A stretch of DNA of 42,492 nucleotides from Candidatus Woesearchaeota archaeon (GCA_018658955.1 JABIPM010000012.1:1-42492); one strand, 5' to 3'. Numbered from the stretch's first letter, positions 16,097 to 25,268 are shown. The notes: a model not told the origin generated them from the letters alone. Program-made: numbers and translations.

Positions 16097-17421
16097 AAAC
16101 AGAATTATTAGCACCAGTAGGAGATTGGGAAACCATGCAGGCAGCAATAGATGCTGGTGCAGATGCAGTATACTTTGGAATCAAATGGATTAACATGCGT
16201 TCTTCTTCAGCAAGAAACTTTGACATAGAAGAATTACCCAAAGTTATGGAAAAATTACACAAAAATAATGTAAAGGGATTCATTGCATTAAACACCTTAA
16301 TTTATGATCACGAATTAAAAAAAGTCGAAGATATAATTGACGCAGCAAAAAAAGCAAAAGTTGATGCAGTTATTGCGGCAGATACTGCAATTCTTCAATT
16401 ATGTAATGATAAGGATGTTGAAGTTCATATTTCAACTCAAGAATCAGTCTCAAATTATCAGGCAGTAAAGTTTTTCTCAAATTTTTCACCAAGAATTGTT
16501 CTAGCAAGAGAATGTACTTTAGACCAAATCAAAGAAATAAAAAAGAAAATAAAACAAGACAAATTAAAATACAAAGGAAGAGAAATAGAATTAGAAACCT
16601 TCATCCATGGTTCTTTATGTGTGGCATATTCTGGAAGATGTTTCATGTCTCAACACCATAACAGACTTTCAGCAAACAGAGGGCAATGTTTACAAGAATG
16701 TAGAAAGAAATACAAAATCACAGATTTAGAAGATCCAAGAAGAGAATTTCACATAGAAGATAATTACATTCTTTCACCAAAAGATCTTTGTACTTTACCG
16801 ATTTTAGATAAATTAGTTGATGCAGGAATCAATGTTCTAAAAATAGAGGGGAGAGCAAAAGGACCAGAATATATTTACACAGTAACAAAAGCCTACAGAA
16901 CTGCACTAGATTTAATAGAAAATAAAGAATTCACCCAAGAAAAAGCAGTAACATTAACAGAAGAACTAAAAAAAGTATTCAATCGAGGATTTACAACGAA
17001 TTTTTATTTAGGAACACCAACTAATGATTCATGGACTAAATTCTATGGTTCATCTGCAACAGAGAAAAAAGTAAAATTGGGACAAGTAGATAATTATTTC
17101 ACCAAAACAAATATTGTTTCTTTCAAAATCGAACAAAACGAATTAAATCAAGGCGATGAAGTATGTTTTACTGGTCCCACGACAGGATTTTACAAAACCC
17201 AAGTAAATGAACTGTGGGTCAATGAAAAGCCTTCAAAAGAAGCTAAAAAAGGTGATGAAGTAACATTCAAAACAGAAAAGAGATTAAGAATTTCAGATAC
17301 GGCCTTCAAAATAGAAAAAAGAGATGTAAATAAAGAAGAACAAGAAATCAGAGAAAGATGTGAAAAAATAGGCATCCATAAACCATTCAAATTCTTAAAA
17401 AAAGACAAAGGAATGAAATGA
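16093..17421 (+). CDS. Peptidase U32-family RNA hydroxylation protein (TrhP/RlhA-like)
   Basis: 442 aa. TIM-barrel start LLAPVGDWETMQAAIDAGAD and the U32 signature ETFIHGSLCVAYSGRC (168-183) are clear. Four Cys (C176, C183, C199, C203) follow the pattern that carries an Fe-S cluster in TrhP. Despite the 'peptidase' label, bacterial members hydroxylate tRNA U34 (TrhP) or 23S rRNA C2501 (RlhA) in prephenate-dependent reactions. The length and C-terminal beta domain (residues 335-425) fit TrhP better than RlhA, which carries a longer extension. It is translationally coupled to a chorismate mutase, which makes prephenate. The archaeal RNA target is not known from sequence. Confidence 0.9.
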   Translation: MKTELLAPVGDWETMQAAIDAGADAVYFGIKWINMRSSSARNFDIEELPKVMEKLHKNNVKGFIALNTLIYDHELKKVEDIIDAAKKAKVDAVIAADTAILQLCNDKDVEVHISTQESVSNYQAVKFFSNFSPRIVLARECTLDQIKEIKKKIKQDKLKYKGREIELETFIHGSLCVAYSGRCFMSQHHNRLSANRGQCLQECRKKYKITDLEDPRREFHIEDNYILSPKDLCTLPILDKLVDAGINVLKIEGRAKGPEYIYTVTKAYRTALDLIENKEFTQEKAVTLTEELKKVFNRGFTTNFYLGTPTNDSWTKFYGSSATEKKVKLGQVDNYFTKTNIVSFKIEQNELNQGDEVCFTGPTTGFYKTQVNELWVNEKPSKEAKKGDEVTFKTEKRLRISDTAFKIEKRDVNKEEQEIRERCEKIGIHKPFKFLKKDKGMK

Positions 17422-17497
17422 TTTATAAAAAAACTCAAATATAACAATAAAACTAAACAAATTTATTTAAACTAAAATCTCAGATTTCTAACACGCA

Positions 17498-18925
17498 ATG
17501 GATAAAATTAGAACAGGTTTAACCTTCTCGGATGTATTATTAGTTCCTAAAAGAACGCCATTGTCCTCTAGAAGTGAAGCAGATACTAAAACAAAGATAA
17601 CAAAAAACGTTTCTCTAAACAATCCATTGGTTAGTTCTAATATGGCCACAGTTACAGAACATAAAATGGCAATTGCCATGGCAAGAGAAGGAGGGATAGG
17701 CGTAATTCATCAATTTGAAACCATTGAATCCCAAGTAGCAGAAGTAAAAAAAGTAAAAAGAAGCACGAGTTACATAATTGAAGATCCAATAACTGCACCT
17801 TCAAATTTAACATTAAATGATGCAGAAGATTTGATGGAGAGAGAAGGAGTAAATAGTTTATTAGTAGTCGAAAATGAAAAACTAATAGGAATTTTATGTC
17901 ATCGAGATTATGTTTTTGAAACAAATAAACAACAAAAAATCTCAAAATTAATGACCCAAGAAAAAAACTTAATTGCGGCAGATCCAAAAATAACTTTAGA
18001 AGCTGCAAAAGAAGCATTGCACAAACATAAAATAGAAAAAATACCTTTATTAGAAAAAGGAAAAGTAGTAGGATTGATTACTGCAAAAGATATTCAAGTT
18101 TCAGAATATTGGCCAAATGCTTCAAGGGATAAAAAGGGAAGATTGAGAGTTGCTGCGGCAGTAGGTGTTAGAGATACATTAGAAAGAGCAACAGCATTAG
18201 TTAATGCAGGAGTTGATTTAATAGTTCTTGATGTTGCACATGCACATTCAGATTTTGTAATCAAACAATTAAAAAAAATTAAATCAAAATTAAAAGTAGA
18301 TGTTCTTGTAGGAAATATTGCAACCCAAACTGCAGCTAAAGATTTAATCAACGCGGGTGCAGACGGATTAAAGGTTGGAATCGGCCCAAGTCCAGTTTGT
18401 ACAACAAGGATTATTTCAGGTAGTGGAATACCTCAATTAACTGCAATAATGGACGTGGTTTCGGTAGCATCTAAACATAAAATTCCAGTTTGTGCAGACG
18501 GAGGAATGACTTACCCAGGAGATATTTCAAAAGCAATTGCTGCAGGCGCAGATACTATTTGTTCGGGTTCTTTTTTCGCAGGAACAGATGAAGCACCAGG
18601 ATATATCATCATGAAAGATGGAAAAAGGTACAAAAGATATATTGGGAGTGCATCATACGATTCAAATCATGAAAGAAAAGAAAAATTAACAAAAAGAAAA
18701 TACAAAAACAAAATAGATGTATTCGTTGAAGGAGTATCAAATTTAGTAGACTATAAGGGGTCAGTAGATCAAATAATCAAATCTTTACTCAAAGGATTGA
18801 GAAGCGGAATCAGCTATACCGGTGCAAAAAACATCAAAGAAATGCAAAAAAATTCTGAATTTATTCGAGTTACTTCTAGTGGCTGGCAAGAAAGCCTTTC
18901 AAGAGGTAAAAAACTTTCTGAATAA
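17498..18925 (+). CDS. guaB: IMP dehydrogenase
   Basis: 475 aa. Oxidises IMP to XMP with NAD, the committed step to guanine nucleotides. Barrel core with LTFSDVLLVPKRT at the start, two CBS modules inserted at about 95-205, and catalytic C301 in GIGPSPVCTTR. DGGMTYPGDISKAIAAGAD and the flap segment near LRSGISYTGA follow. The CBS insert and length distinguish it from GMP reductase. Family members usually read GIGPGSICTTR; the SPV variation is mild. TATA-like TTTATTTAAA is upstream, and it starts a run of plus-strand genes with rlmH and dedA. Confidence 0.96.
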   Translation: MDKIRTGLTFSDVLLVPKRTPLSSRSEADTKTKITKNVSLNNPLVSSNMATVTEHKMAIAMAREGGIGVIHQFETIESQVAEVKKVKRSTSYIIEDPITAPSNLTLNDAEDLMEREGVNSLLVVENEKLIGILCHRDYVFETNKQQKISKLMTQEKNLIAADPKITLEAAKEALHKHKIEKIPLLEKGKVVGLITAKDIQVSEYWPNASRDKKGRLRVAAAVGVRDTLERATALVNAGVDLIVLDVAHAHSDFVIKQLKKIKSKLKVDVLVGNIATQTAAKDLINAGADGLKVGIGPSPVCTTRIISGSGIPQLTAIMDVVSVASKHKIPVCADGGMTYPGDISKAIAAGADTICSGSFFAGTDEAPGYIIMKDGKRYKRYIGSASYDSNHERKEKLTKRKYKNKIDVFVEGVSNLVDYKGSVDQIIKSLLKGLRSGISYTGAKNIKEMQKNSEFIRVTSSGWQESLSRGKKLSE

Positions 18926-18956
18926 GTTTTTAAACTCAAATTAAATCAATTATTCT

Positions 18957-19391
18957 ATGAAAACTGAAATTATCTGTGTAGGAAGAATAAAAGAGAACTA
19001 TATGAAATCGGCAATTGACACATACATAGAAAGATTAAGACCTTACTGCAAATTAGAGATAATTGAAGTTAAAGATTCAGATAAAGAAAAAGAATCAGAA
19101 AAAATATTAGAACTTTTAGAAAAAAGAAGTAACTCAAAAATAATCACTCTTTCCGAAGAAGGTGATCAATTTTCTTCAATAAATTTCTCAGAAAACTTCA
19201 AAAATCAAGAACAAGATTTAGTTTTCATAATTGGCGGTGCAGACGGATTAACTGATAAAGTTAAACAAGCATCAAACAAAGTATTGTCATTATCTGGGAT
19301 GACATTTTTACATGACATGGCAAGATTATTTTTAATTGAACAAATTTACAGATCATACAAAATAATTAAAGGAGAACCATACCACAAATGA
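18957..19391 (+). CDS. rlmH: RlmH-type SPOUT rRNA methyltransferase
   Basis: 144 aa, very close to the bacterial length (155). RlmH methylates N3 of pseudouridine 1915 in helix 69 of large-subunit rRNA. The SPOUT knot is seen in LVFIIGGADGLTDKVKQASN and LSLSGMTFLHDMARLFLIEQIYRSYKI, and the invariant tail GEPYHK closes the chain. Its stop overlaps the DedA start by 4 nt. Homologs occur in some archaea. Confidence 0.95.
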   Translation: MKTEIICVGRIKENYMKSAIDTYIERLRPYCKLEIIEVKDSDKEKESEKILELLEKRSNSKIITLSEEGDQFSSINFSENFKNQEQDLVFIIGGADGLTDKVKQASNKVLSLSGMTFLHDMARLFLIEQIYRSYKIIKGEPYHK

Positions 19392-20017
19392 TTGGAGAAT
19401 TATTAACCGCATTAGTGGCATTCTTAACATCTACAGTTGGTTCATGGGGATATTTAGGAATATTTTTATTAATGACTATTGAAAGTTCATTTATTCCCTT
19501 TCCTAGCGAAGTAGTTTTAGTTCCAGCAGGAATCTTAATTACTACTGGTGAAATGAGTTTAATACCTGTAGCATTAGCTGCACTTTTAGGAAGTGTATTA
19601 GGTGCATTCATAAATTATTTTTTAGCATTACATTTAGGAAGGAAATTCATTCACCAATCAGTCAAAAAATACGGAAAAGCATTATTATTAGCAGAATCAG
19701 CAATAGATAAATCTGAAAAGTATTTCAAAAAACATGGTGAATTAACCATTTTTATTGGAAGATTGATTCCAGGAATAAGACAATTAATTTCTCTTCCTGC
19801 AGGATTTGCAAGAATGAACTTATTCAAATTCACATTATTTACATTATTAGGGGCAGGAATTTGGGCAGGAATTTTGATTTATTTAGGAATAGTATTTGGC
19901 AATAACATGGACTTATTAAATGAAAATATTAAATTATTTTCTTCAGTAGTTCTAAGCATCGGTGCATTAGTAATTGGAACTTATTTCATTTGGCATCAAA
20001 AACACAAAAACTGCTGA
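19388..20017 (+). CDS. DedA/SNARE-associated family membrane protein
   Basis: 209 aa, with hydrophobic segments at about 16-36, 48-75, 145-172 and 180-202. Family signatures: ESSFIPFPSEVVLVPAG with the re-entrant acidic residue, and FIGRLIPGIRQLISLPAGFARM. Members are proton-coupled membrane proteins involved in lipid (undecaprenyl-/polyprenyl-phosphate or phospholipid) flipping. The start lies within the rlmH stop (ATGA), so the two are coupled, though no functional link is obvious. A PAP2 phosphatase 1.6 kb downstream could act on the same polyprenyl lipids. Confidence 0.92.
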   Translation: MIGELLTALVAFLTSTVGSWGYLGIFLLMTIESSFIPFPSEVVLVPAGILITTGEMSLIPVALAALLGSVLGAFINYFLALHLGRKFIHQSVKKYGKALLLAESAIDKSEKYFKKHGELTIFIGRLIPGIRQLISLPAGFARMNLFKFTLFTLLGAGIWAGILIYLGIVFGNNMDLLNENIKLFSSVVLSIGALVIGTYFIWHQKHKNC

Positions 20018-20055
20018 ACAGCAATACTTAATAATTTAGCCTTCTTCTTTAATTC

Positions 20056-20454
20056 ATGTCAGAATCAACAAAAAACGCATTAAAATTTAGAATTAATACT
20101 ATTTATCGCATATATCTCCTATTAAATTATTATCAATCAAGTCTTCTAAAAAATTCCCCACCAACACCCGAACATTTAGAAAAACTAAATCAAGTTAAAC
20201 AATTAATATTAACATCCACAGAACCACACGTTCAACAAATTTCTGCAATACAAGATAGGACCTTACATTCTAATGATTATATTGATCCACTAAAAATATC
20301 TGCAGATACATTAAGTACGGAATTCTTCTTTCAATCACAACCAAGAATCGAAGAAATATTAAAAATTTATGAAACTAACATCAGAGGATTAATAGATGAA
20401 TTTCAAATTAGTCCAATGGATCAAATGAAATTAACCAAAATTAGTTTTATTTAG
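20056..20454 (+). CDS. Hypothetical helical protein, 132 aa
   Basis: Not recognised. Mostly helical, no membrane segment, no Cys; residues 15-30 (TIYRIYLLLNYYQSS) form an amphipathic aromatic helix. Its stop lies directly against the stop of the convergent secreted-protein gene at 20455. Confidence 0.6.
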   Translation: MSESTKNALKFRINTIYRIYLLLNYYQSSLLKNSPPTPEHLEKLNQVKQLILTSTEPHVQQISAIQDRTLHSNDYIDPLKISADTLSTEFFFQSQPRIEEILKIYETNIRGLIDEFQISPMDQMKLTKISFI

Positions 20455-20805
20455 TTACTCAAATCTTCTTTCAGATTCCCAACTCTTAAATCCTTGATGA
20501 TATTTGCCTGCTTCTGAAGCATAACCATACTTGTAAGGATTTCCTCCATAAACATTTCTTCTAGCAGAATAATACTCTCCAGAATTCCAACCACTCCATT
20601 GATTGTAACTTCCACATCTACTATAATGTCCATGATAACCTGGGCAACTACCTACAGAATATCCGTAATTTCCACCATAATTATTTTGATAAGTATTAAC
20701 TCCATATGAAGGCCAAAAACCCCACCCGGACCAAGCACTAACTTCTGAAACACCAATTAGGCCAAAAACCATCAACATTCCAAGTAAAACTAATATTTTT
20801 TTCAT
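20455..20805 (-). CDS. Small secreted Gly/Tyr/Ser-rich protein
   Basis: 116 aa. Clear signal peptide (MKKILVLLGMLMVFGLIGVSEVSA, cleavage before WSGWGF). The mature part is dominated by Gly, Tyr, Trp, Ser and Asn (NYGGNYGYSVGS, NPYKYGYAS), with two Cys in SCPGYHGHYSRC that could form one disulfide outside the cell. The composition suggests a surface-associated or structural peptide. No homolog recognised. Confidence 0.65.
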   Translation of the reverse strand: MKKILVLLGMLMVFGLIGVSEVSAWSGWGFWPSYGVNTYQNNYGGNYGYSVGSCPGYHGHYSRCGSYNQWSGWNSGEYYSARRNVYGGNPYKYGYASEAGKYHQGFKSWESERRFE

Positions 20806-20878
20806 AATTGATAGTAGAAAAGCAATTATTTAAATCTTTCTTTTGTAACCACCAGTAAATGATAAATTAACAAAGATT

Positions 20879-21202
20879 TCAATTATTGATAATAATTTTA
20901 CCACTTACTTCTTTTACAGTTTCACTTTTAACAACTTTCCAATAAAAATCAATAAAATCATTAACAACTTTATTATTCTTATTTAATTTATACATCTTAG
21001 CCTTACCAACAACCCTATTTAACTCAACTATACCCAATTTTTCTAAGTCCTTCCACATTAATTGCAATGTAGAATAACTAACACCTGAATTTTTAGCAAT
21101 ATCAGTTAATGAGTAATCAAATTGATCATAAACTACTAAAAAATCAAGAATTTTATTTATAGGTGACTCTCCAAATATGTTTAAATATATTGTTTTACTC
21201 AT
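20879..21202 (-). CDS. Winged-helix transcriptional regulator
   Basis: 107 aa. Helix-turn-helix in YSLTDIAKNSGVSYSTLQLMWKDLEKLGIV, then a wing (LNRVVGKAKMYKLNK). The opening FGESPINKILDFLVVYDQFDYS is typical of archaeal MarR/ArsR-like small regulators. It overlaps the upstream 80-aa gene by 4 nt, so the two form one unit. Probably a DNA-binding repressor; targets unknown, possibly its own divergent intergenic region shared with the PAP2 gene. Confidence 0.78.
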   Translation of the reverse strand: MSKTIYLNIFGESPINKILDFLVVYDQFDYSLTDIAKNSGVSYSTLQLMWKDLEKLGIVELNRVVGKAKMYKLNKNNKVVNDFIDFYWKVVKSETVKEVSGKIIINN

Positions 21203-21441
21203 TCTATTTTCTCCAAAATTTCTGCCATTTTTTTCTTATTCAATTGAATTGCATTTTTAGAACGGGAATACCATTGAATTAAATTTTTTCTTATCAGATT
21301 ATTAATTGCTTTTTTGATATTCCCTCGTTCACTTACAGGAAAGCCAGAACGTATCAACGTTTGAATTCTTTTATGATTTGATCCCCAAATTCGTTTAACA
21401 ACCATAACTCTAAGCACTGCTTTCTCATAATCTAAATTCAT
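21199..21441 (-). CDS. Small winged-helix-like protein paired with the regulator
   Basis: 80 aa, basic, helical. FPVSERGNIKKAINNLIRKNLIQWYSRSKNAIQLNKKK resembles the recognition helix and wing of a winged-helix domain. It is the first gene of a two-gene unit (4-nt overlap with the regulator) and is divergent from the PAP2 phosphatase gene. Possibly a heterodimer partner of the regulator; no family recognised. Confidence 0.62.
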   Translation of the reverse strand: MNLDYEKAVLRVMVVKRIWGSNHKRIQTLIRSGFPVSERGNIKKAINNLIRKNLIQWYSRSKNAIQLNKKKMAEILEKIE

Positions 21442-21624
21442 TTTATTATATAAATATTGCTATTTTAACATAATATTATCTTAAGATTGAAATTTAACAA
21501 CCTTTCACTTTAATTATAGATAAAACAGATATTCTAAAATTTAAGAACTTCGCCCAGTTTTTTCCACAATACTTCCGAAAATCAATCTAAAAAACTATTT
21601 AAATCAAAAATAAAACTCAATTTT

Positions 21625-22209
21625 ATGAAAAAACAAACAATAACCTCATTATTATTCATATTTCTAACAGGATTAGTATTTTTAAACAATAAGCAACCAT
21701 TCAATATTGATTTAATCATTAATGCATTTCAATTTCCAATATCGATATTACCCTTTTTACAATTCATTAGCAACATAACAGAAACCATACCTATTGCAAT
21801 AGCCACACTACTCATTTTCTTTTATTTAAGAAAAAATAACAAAATAAAACAGTCTTTATTCGCATTAATTATTTTAATCGGTGCGATATTAGTAAAAACA
21901 CTAAAATTAACCATCTCAAGAGCAAGGCCAGAAAATATAGACTACCAAAGTTTTCCAAGTGGACATGTAACTATGACTACTGTATTTTGTTTAGTTCTTT
22001 ACCTAACAATAATTAAAGATATTAAAAACAAAACAAAAAAAACTATCTCAACAATACTAATCGTTTTATTGCCAATTTTAGTTGGGATCTCAAGGTTAGC
22101 ATTAAACCACCATTGGCTTACAGATGTAATTGCAGGATTATTACTAGGAATATCTGTATCATTAATTGGATATTCTTATATTTCCAACCCCCATAAGTTA
22201 TTTAAATAA
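21625..22209 (+). CDS. PAP2-superfamily membrane phosphatase
   Basis: 194 aa with about five to six membrane helices. The PAP2 signature is intact: KLTISRARPEN (motif 1), PSGHVTMTT (motif 2) and SRLALNHHWLTDVIAG (motif 3, catalytic His). It should dephosphorylate a lipid pyrophosphate or phosphatidate at the membrane. TATA-like TATTTAAATC lies about 28 nt upstream. The end of the gene holds the promoter of thrS (TTATTTAAATAA). Confidence 0.92.
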   Translation: MKKQTITSLLFIFLTGLVFLNNKQPFNIDLIINAFQFPISILPFLQFISNITETIPIAIATLLIFFYLRKNNKIKQSLFALIILIGAILVKTLKLTISRARPENIDYQSFPSGHVTMTTVFCLVLYLTIIKDIKNKTKKTISTILIVLLPILVGISRLALNHHWLTDVIAGLLLGISVSLIGYSYISNPHKLFK

Positions 22210-22229
22210 TGCAATAGTAAATTCTACAC

Positions 22230-23942
22230 ATGAATACAAAAGGGATACAGGATTATGAACTAAGGCATAGTGCTTCTCATTTAATGGCTTCAGCAGTCAA
22301 AGAACTGTACCCCAATGTAAAAATAGCTATTGGCCCAGCAATTCAAGACGGTTTCTACTATGATTTTGACAATCTAGAAATCTCTGACTCTGATCTAAAG
22401 AAAATAGAGAAAAAAATGAGGCAGATAGCAGAAAAAAATCTTTCTTTTGAAAAATCAGAATCAAATTCAGCAGAAGCTAAAAAAATTCTAAAAGATGAAC
22501 CTTACAAATCCGAATTACTTAAATCTCTAAAAGGGAAAATCACATTCTATAAACATGGAGATTTCACAGATATGTGTGAAGGACCTCATGTAAAAACAAC
22601 CAAAGAAATTAGACATTTCAAATTAACTAAATTAGCAGGGGCATATTGGAAAGGAAATTCAGCTAACAAAATGCTTACTAGAATTTATGGAATAGTTTTC
22701 AAAACAGAAAAAGAACTAAAGGATTATTTACAGTTAATAGAAGAAGCTAAAAAAAGAGATCATGTGAAACTAGGAAAAGAACTAAACCTTTTCTCATTAC
22801 ATCCCGAGGGTCCAGGTTTTCCATTCTGGCATCCCAAAGGAACAATCCTATTTAATGAATTAAAAAATTATTTAACAAATCAAAATCATAAAAGAAACTA
22901 TGACGAAATCATGACTCCCCAGATTCTAAATGAAGAGTTATGGCATAAATCTGGACATTACGAAAATTTCAAAGAAAATATGTATTTTGTGGACATTGAT
23001 AATAAGTCTTACGCAGTTAAACCAATGAACTGTCCAGGAGGATTATTAATTTACAAAAAAGGCTTACATTCTTACAGACAATTACCAATTAAAAATGCAG
23101 AATTTGGATTAGTCCATAGACATGAACTTTCAGGAGTTTTACATGGCCTATTTAGGGCTAGATCATTCACACAAGATGATGCGCATGTTTTCTGTACACC
23201 TGAACAATTACAAACTGAAATTGAAGATTGTATCGAATACATTCAAGAGACATACAAAGACTTTGGATTCAAAGAAATATTAACATTTATTGCAACCCAA
23301 CCAGAAAAATCAATAGGTTCAAAACAAGATTGGGACTTAGCAACAAAATCATTAGAAAAATCATTAGATACATGTAAATTAAAATATAAAATAAAAGAAG
23401 GAGAAGGTGCATTCTATGGTCCTAAAATTGAATTTAACATCAAAGATGCATTAGGAAGATTGTGGCAATGTGGAACAATACAAATAGATTTTTCAATGCC
23501 AAGAAGATTTGAAGCAACTTACGAAGCAAAAGACAATTCAAAACAAACACCAATCATGATCCACCGAGCAGTTGTAGGTTCATTAGAAAGATTTACGGGG
23601 ATATTAATTGAGCATTACGCAGGAAAGTTCCCATTATGGTTAAGTCCTGAACAAGTAAGAGTATTAACAGTTACAGAAAAGAACGATAAATACGCTAAAG
23701 AAATATTCAAAGAATTAAAAGAAGCAGGGTTAAGAGTTTCTTTAGACATCAAACCAAATTCAATTAGTAAAAAAGTAAGAGAAGCACAACTAGAAAAAGT
23801 AAATTACATGGTTACTATTGGAGATAAAGAACAAGAAAAAAACACATTAGCAATTAGAACAAGAGAAGGAAAGGTTAAATTCGAAGTAAAAATTGATGAT
23901 TTCATCAAAGAACTAAAACAAGAAATAACTAAAAAACAATGA
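22230..23942 (+). CDS. thrS: Threonyl-tRNA synthetase (bacterial type, no TGS domain)
   Basis: 570 aa. The editing domain is of bacterial N2 type: HSASH (13-17) and the C116/H120 pair in DMCEGPH, the zinc-like site that clears Ser-tRNA-Thr. The class II core follows, with zinc ligand C268 in MNCPGG, RHELSGVLHGLFRARSFTQDDAH (motif 2 region) and IHRAVVGSLERFTGILIEHYAG (motif 3). The C-terminal anticodon-binding domain runs from about 470. The N-terminal TGS domain of E. coli ThrRS is missing. Most archaea use a different, DTD-like editing domain, so this gene is probably of bacterial origin. It overlaps the next gene by 4 nt. Confidence 0.96.
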   Translation: MNTKGIQDYELRHSASHLMASAVKELYPNVKIAIGPAIQDGFYYDFDNLEISDSDLKKIEKKMRQIAEKNLSFEKSESNSAEAKKILKDEPYKSELLKSLKGKITFYKHGDFTDMCEGPHVKTTKEIRHFKLTKLAGAYWKGNSANKMLTRIYGIVFKTEKELKDYLQLIEEAKKRDHVKLGKELNLFSLHPEGPGFPFWHPKGTILFNELKNYLTNQNHKRNYDEIMTPQILNEELWHKSGHYENFKENMYFVDIDNKSYAVKPMNCPGGLLIYKKGLHSYRQLPIKNAEFGLVHRHELSGVLHGLFRARSFTQDDAHVFCTPEQLQTEIEDCIEYIQETYKDFGFKEILTFIATQPEKSIGSKQDWDLATKSLEKSLDTCKLKYKIKEGEGAFYGPKIEFNIKDALGRLWQCGTIQIDFSMPRRFEATYEAKDNSKQTPIMIHRAVVGSLERFTGILIEHYAGKFPLWLSPEQVRVLTVTEKNDKYAKEIFKELKEAGLRVSLDIKPNSISKKVREAQLEKVNYMVTIGDKEQEKNTLAIRTREGKVKFEVKIDDFIKELKQEITKKQ

Positions 23943-24508
23943 TAGAACCAAAAAAAGATATTGAAAGATTAAAGAATTCTAGTTTATACAAAGATTGGAA
24001 AGAAACACATAAAGAATCTTACCTTTCAGATTTCTTCTGTGTGTTAGATAAAGAATCCAGTGATGATAATCTCTGGCAAATAGACTATTACAACCCAAAA
24101 CAAGATACTATAACTTCATTTGAACTTCCTGCAGATAAAAGGAAAAGTCCAAAACTAAAAGAAGAAAATTCAAAAATATTCAAAAAAGAAGGAGATGCTG
24201 TTCAAGAATTATCATTATCAGAATTAGGATGGAGTGATGAAAACGTAATCCAAGTTGCAAAAGAATCATTAAATGAACAATTTCCTGGGGAAGCTCCAAT
24301 GAAAACAATCTTAATTCTACAACATAGTAGAGACTACGATAAACCCATCTGGAACCTAACTTTTATGACTTCAGCATTAAATATGTTCAATGCAAGAATA
24401 GATGCTAAGAACGGAAAGATAATTGATTCTTCACTCAAATCTGCAATGTCTTTAAAGAAAGAAATTTTACCCGGAACAACTAAAGACGATAGACCTAAAG
24501 CAAGTTAG
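23939..24508 (+). CDS. Hypothetical protein with PepSY-like half, 189 aa
   Basis: No signal peptide or membrane helix. The C-terminal half (about 85-165) looks like a PepSY-type fold: VIQVAKESLNEQF, IWNLTFMTSALNMFNARIDAKNGKII, the last being the typical 'vDa.tGkii' end strand. PepSY domains usually bind or inhibit partners rather than catalyse. Translationally coupled to thrS (ATGA), and its 3' end overlaps the convergent nth gene by 4 nt. The family is a guess from pattern. Confidence 0.6.
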   Translation: MIEPKKDIERLKNSSLYKDWKETHKESYLSDFFCVLDKESSDDNLWQIDYYNPKQDTITSFELPADKRKSPKLKEENSKIFKKEGDAVQELSLSELGWSDENVIQVAKESLNEQFPGEAPMKTILILQHSRDYDKPIWNLTFMTSALNMFNARIDAKNGKIIDSSLKSAMSLKKEILPGTTKDDRPKAS

Positions 24509-25146
24509 TTGCTTTTAGTCACATTATTTTTAGGACAAATCTTATTCAACACACACTCACTACAACTGGGTGTTGGTGCTTTGCAAACTGCACGCCCATG
24601 CAAAACTAAAACATGATTAAGTTCTAACCAATATTTGTTATCAATTATTTTCATTAGATCTTGTTCAATTTTATCTGGATTGATATTTTTAGTAAATCCT
24701 AATCTAAAACTTATTCTTTTAACATGCGTATCAACTGCAATGCCTGCTGCTATTCCAAACCAATTACTCAATACAATATTTGCAGTCTTTCTTGCAACTC
24801 CATGCAATTTCAAAAGATCTTTCATTTTGGAAGGAACTTTTCCGTTAAATTCTTCCACCAATAATTTACAAGTTTTTCTAATATTTTTAGCTTTATTTCT
24901 GAATAATCCAATGGATCTAATGTCATTTTGTAATTCTTCTAGCTTAGAATTAGCATAATTTTCCGCAGTTTTATATTTCTTAAATAAATTTTTAGTAACA
25001 ATATTAACTCTTTTATCTGTACATTGTGCAGACAAAATTGTAGATATTAATAATTCTAAAGAATTTTTATGGTTCAATGCCACCTTTTTCTCCGGGTATT
25101 CTTTATCTAAAATTCTAAGAACTTTTTTAACATATTTTTCATCCAT
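24505..25146 (-). CDS. nth: Endonuclease III, DNA glycosylase/AP lyase
   Basis: 213 aa, matching E. coli Nth. Removes oxidised pyrimidines and cleaves the abasic site. Seen: SAQCTDKRVN, helix-hairpin-helix LHGVARKTANIVL with catalytic K120, catalytic D139 in AVDTH, and the [4Fe-4S] loop C188-x6-C195-x2-C198-x5-C204. All key residues are present. Confidence 0.97.
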   Translation of the reverse strand: MDEKYVKKVLRILDKEYPEKKVALNHKNSLELLISTILSAQCTDKRVNIVTKNLFKKYKTAENYANSKLEELQNDIRSIGLFRNKAKNIRKTCKLLVEEFNGKVPSKMKDLLKLHGVARKTANIVLSNWFGIAAGIAVDTHVKRISFRLGFTKNINPDKIEQDLMKIIDNKYWLELNHVLVLHGRAVCKAPTPSCSECVLNKICPKNNVTKSN

Positions 25147-25241
25147 ATATCCTCAAATTCAACAACTTATTTAATTCTTTTGAATTCTAAATCTCAAAAA
25201 TATCGCATCCTTACACCAGTTACACACCATTTCAAAACACT

Positions 25242-25259
25242 TATATACTGGAGTATATA
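25242..25259. promoter_or_regulatory. Dyad over the TATA box of the 25269 gene
   Basis: TATATAC-TGGA-GTATATA is a perfect 7+4+7 inverted repeat. Its left arm is also the TATA element (centre about 25 nt before the ATG at 25269), so a protein bound here would block promoter access; a probable operator. Confidence 0.45.
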
Positions 25260-25268
25260 TGTTATCGC

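Noticed and set aside
16093..17421. Collagenase-type protease as the function of the U32 gene
   Set aside because: Four Fe-S-type Cys, the TrhP-like length and coupling to chorismate mutase fit RNA hydroxylation better.
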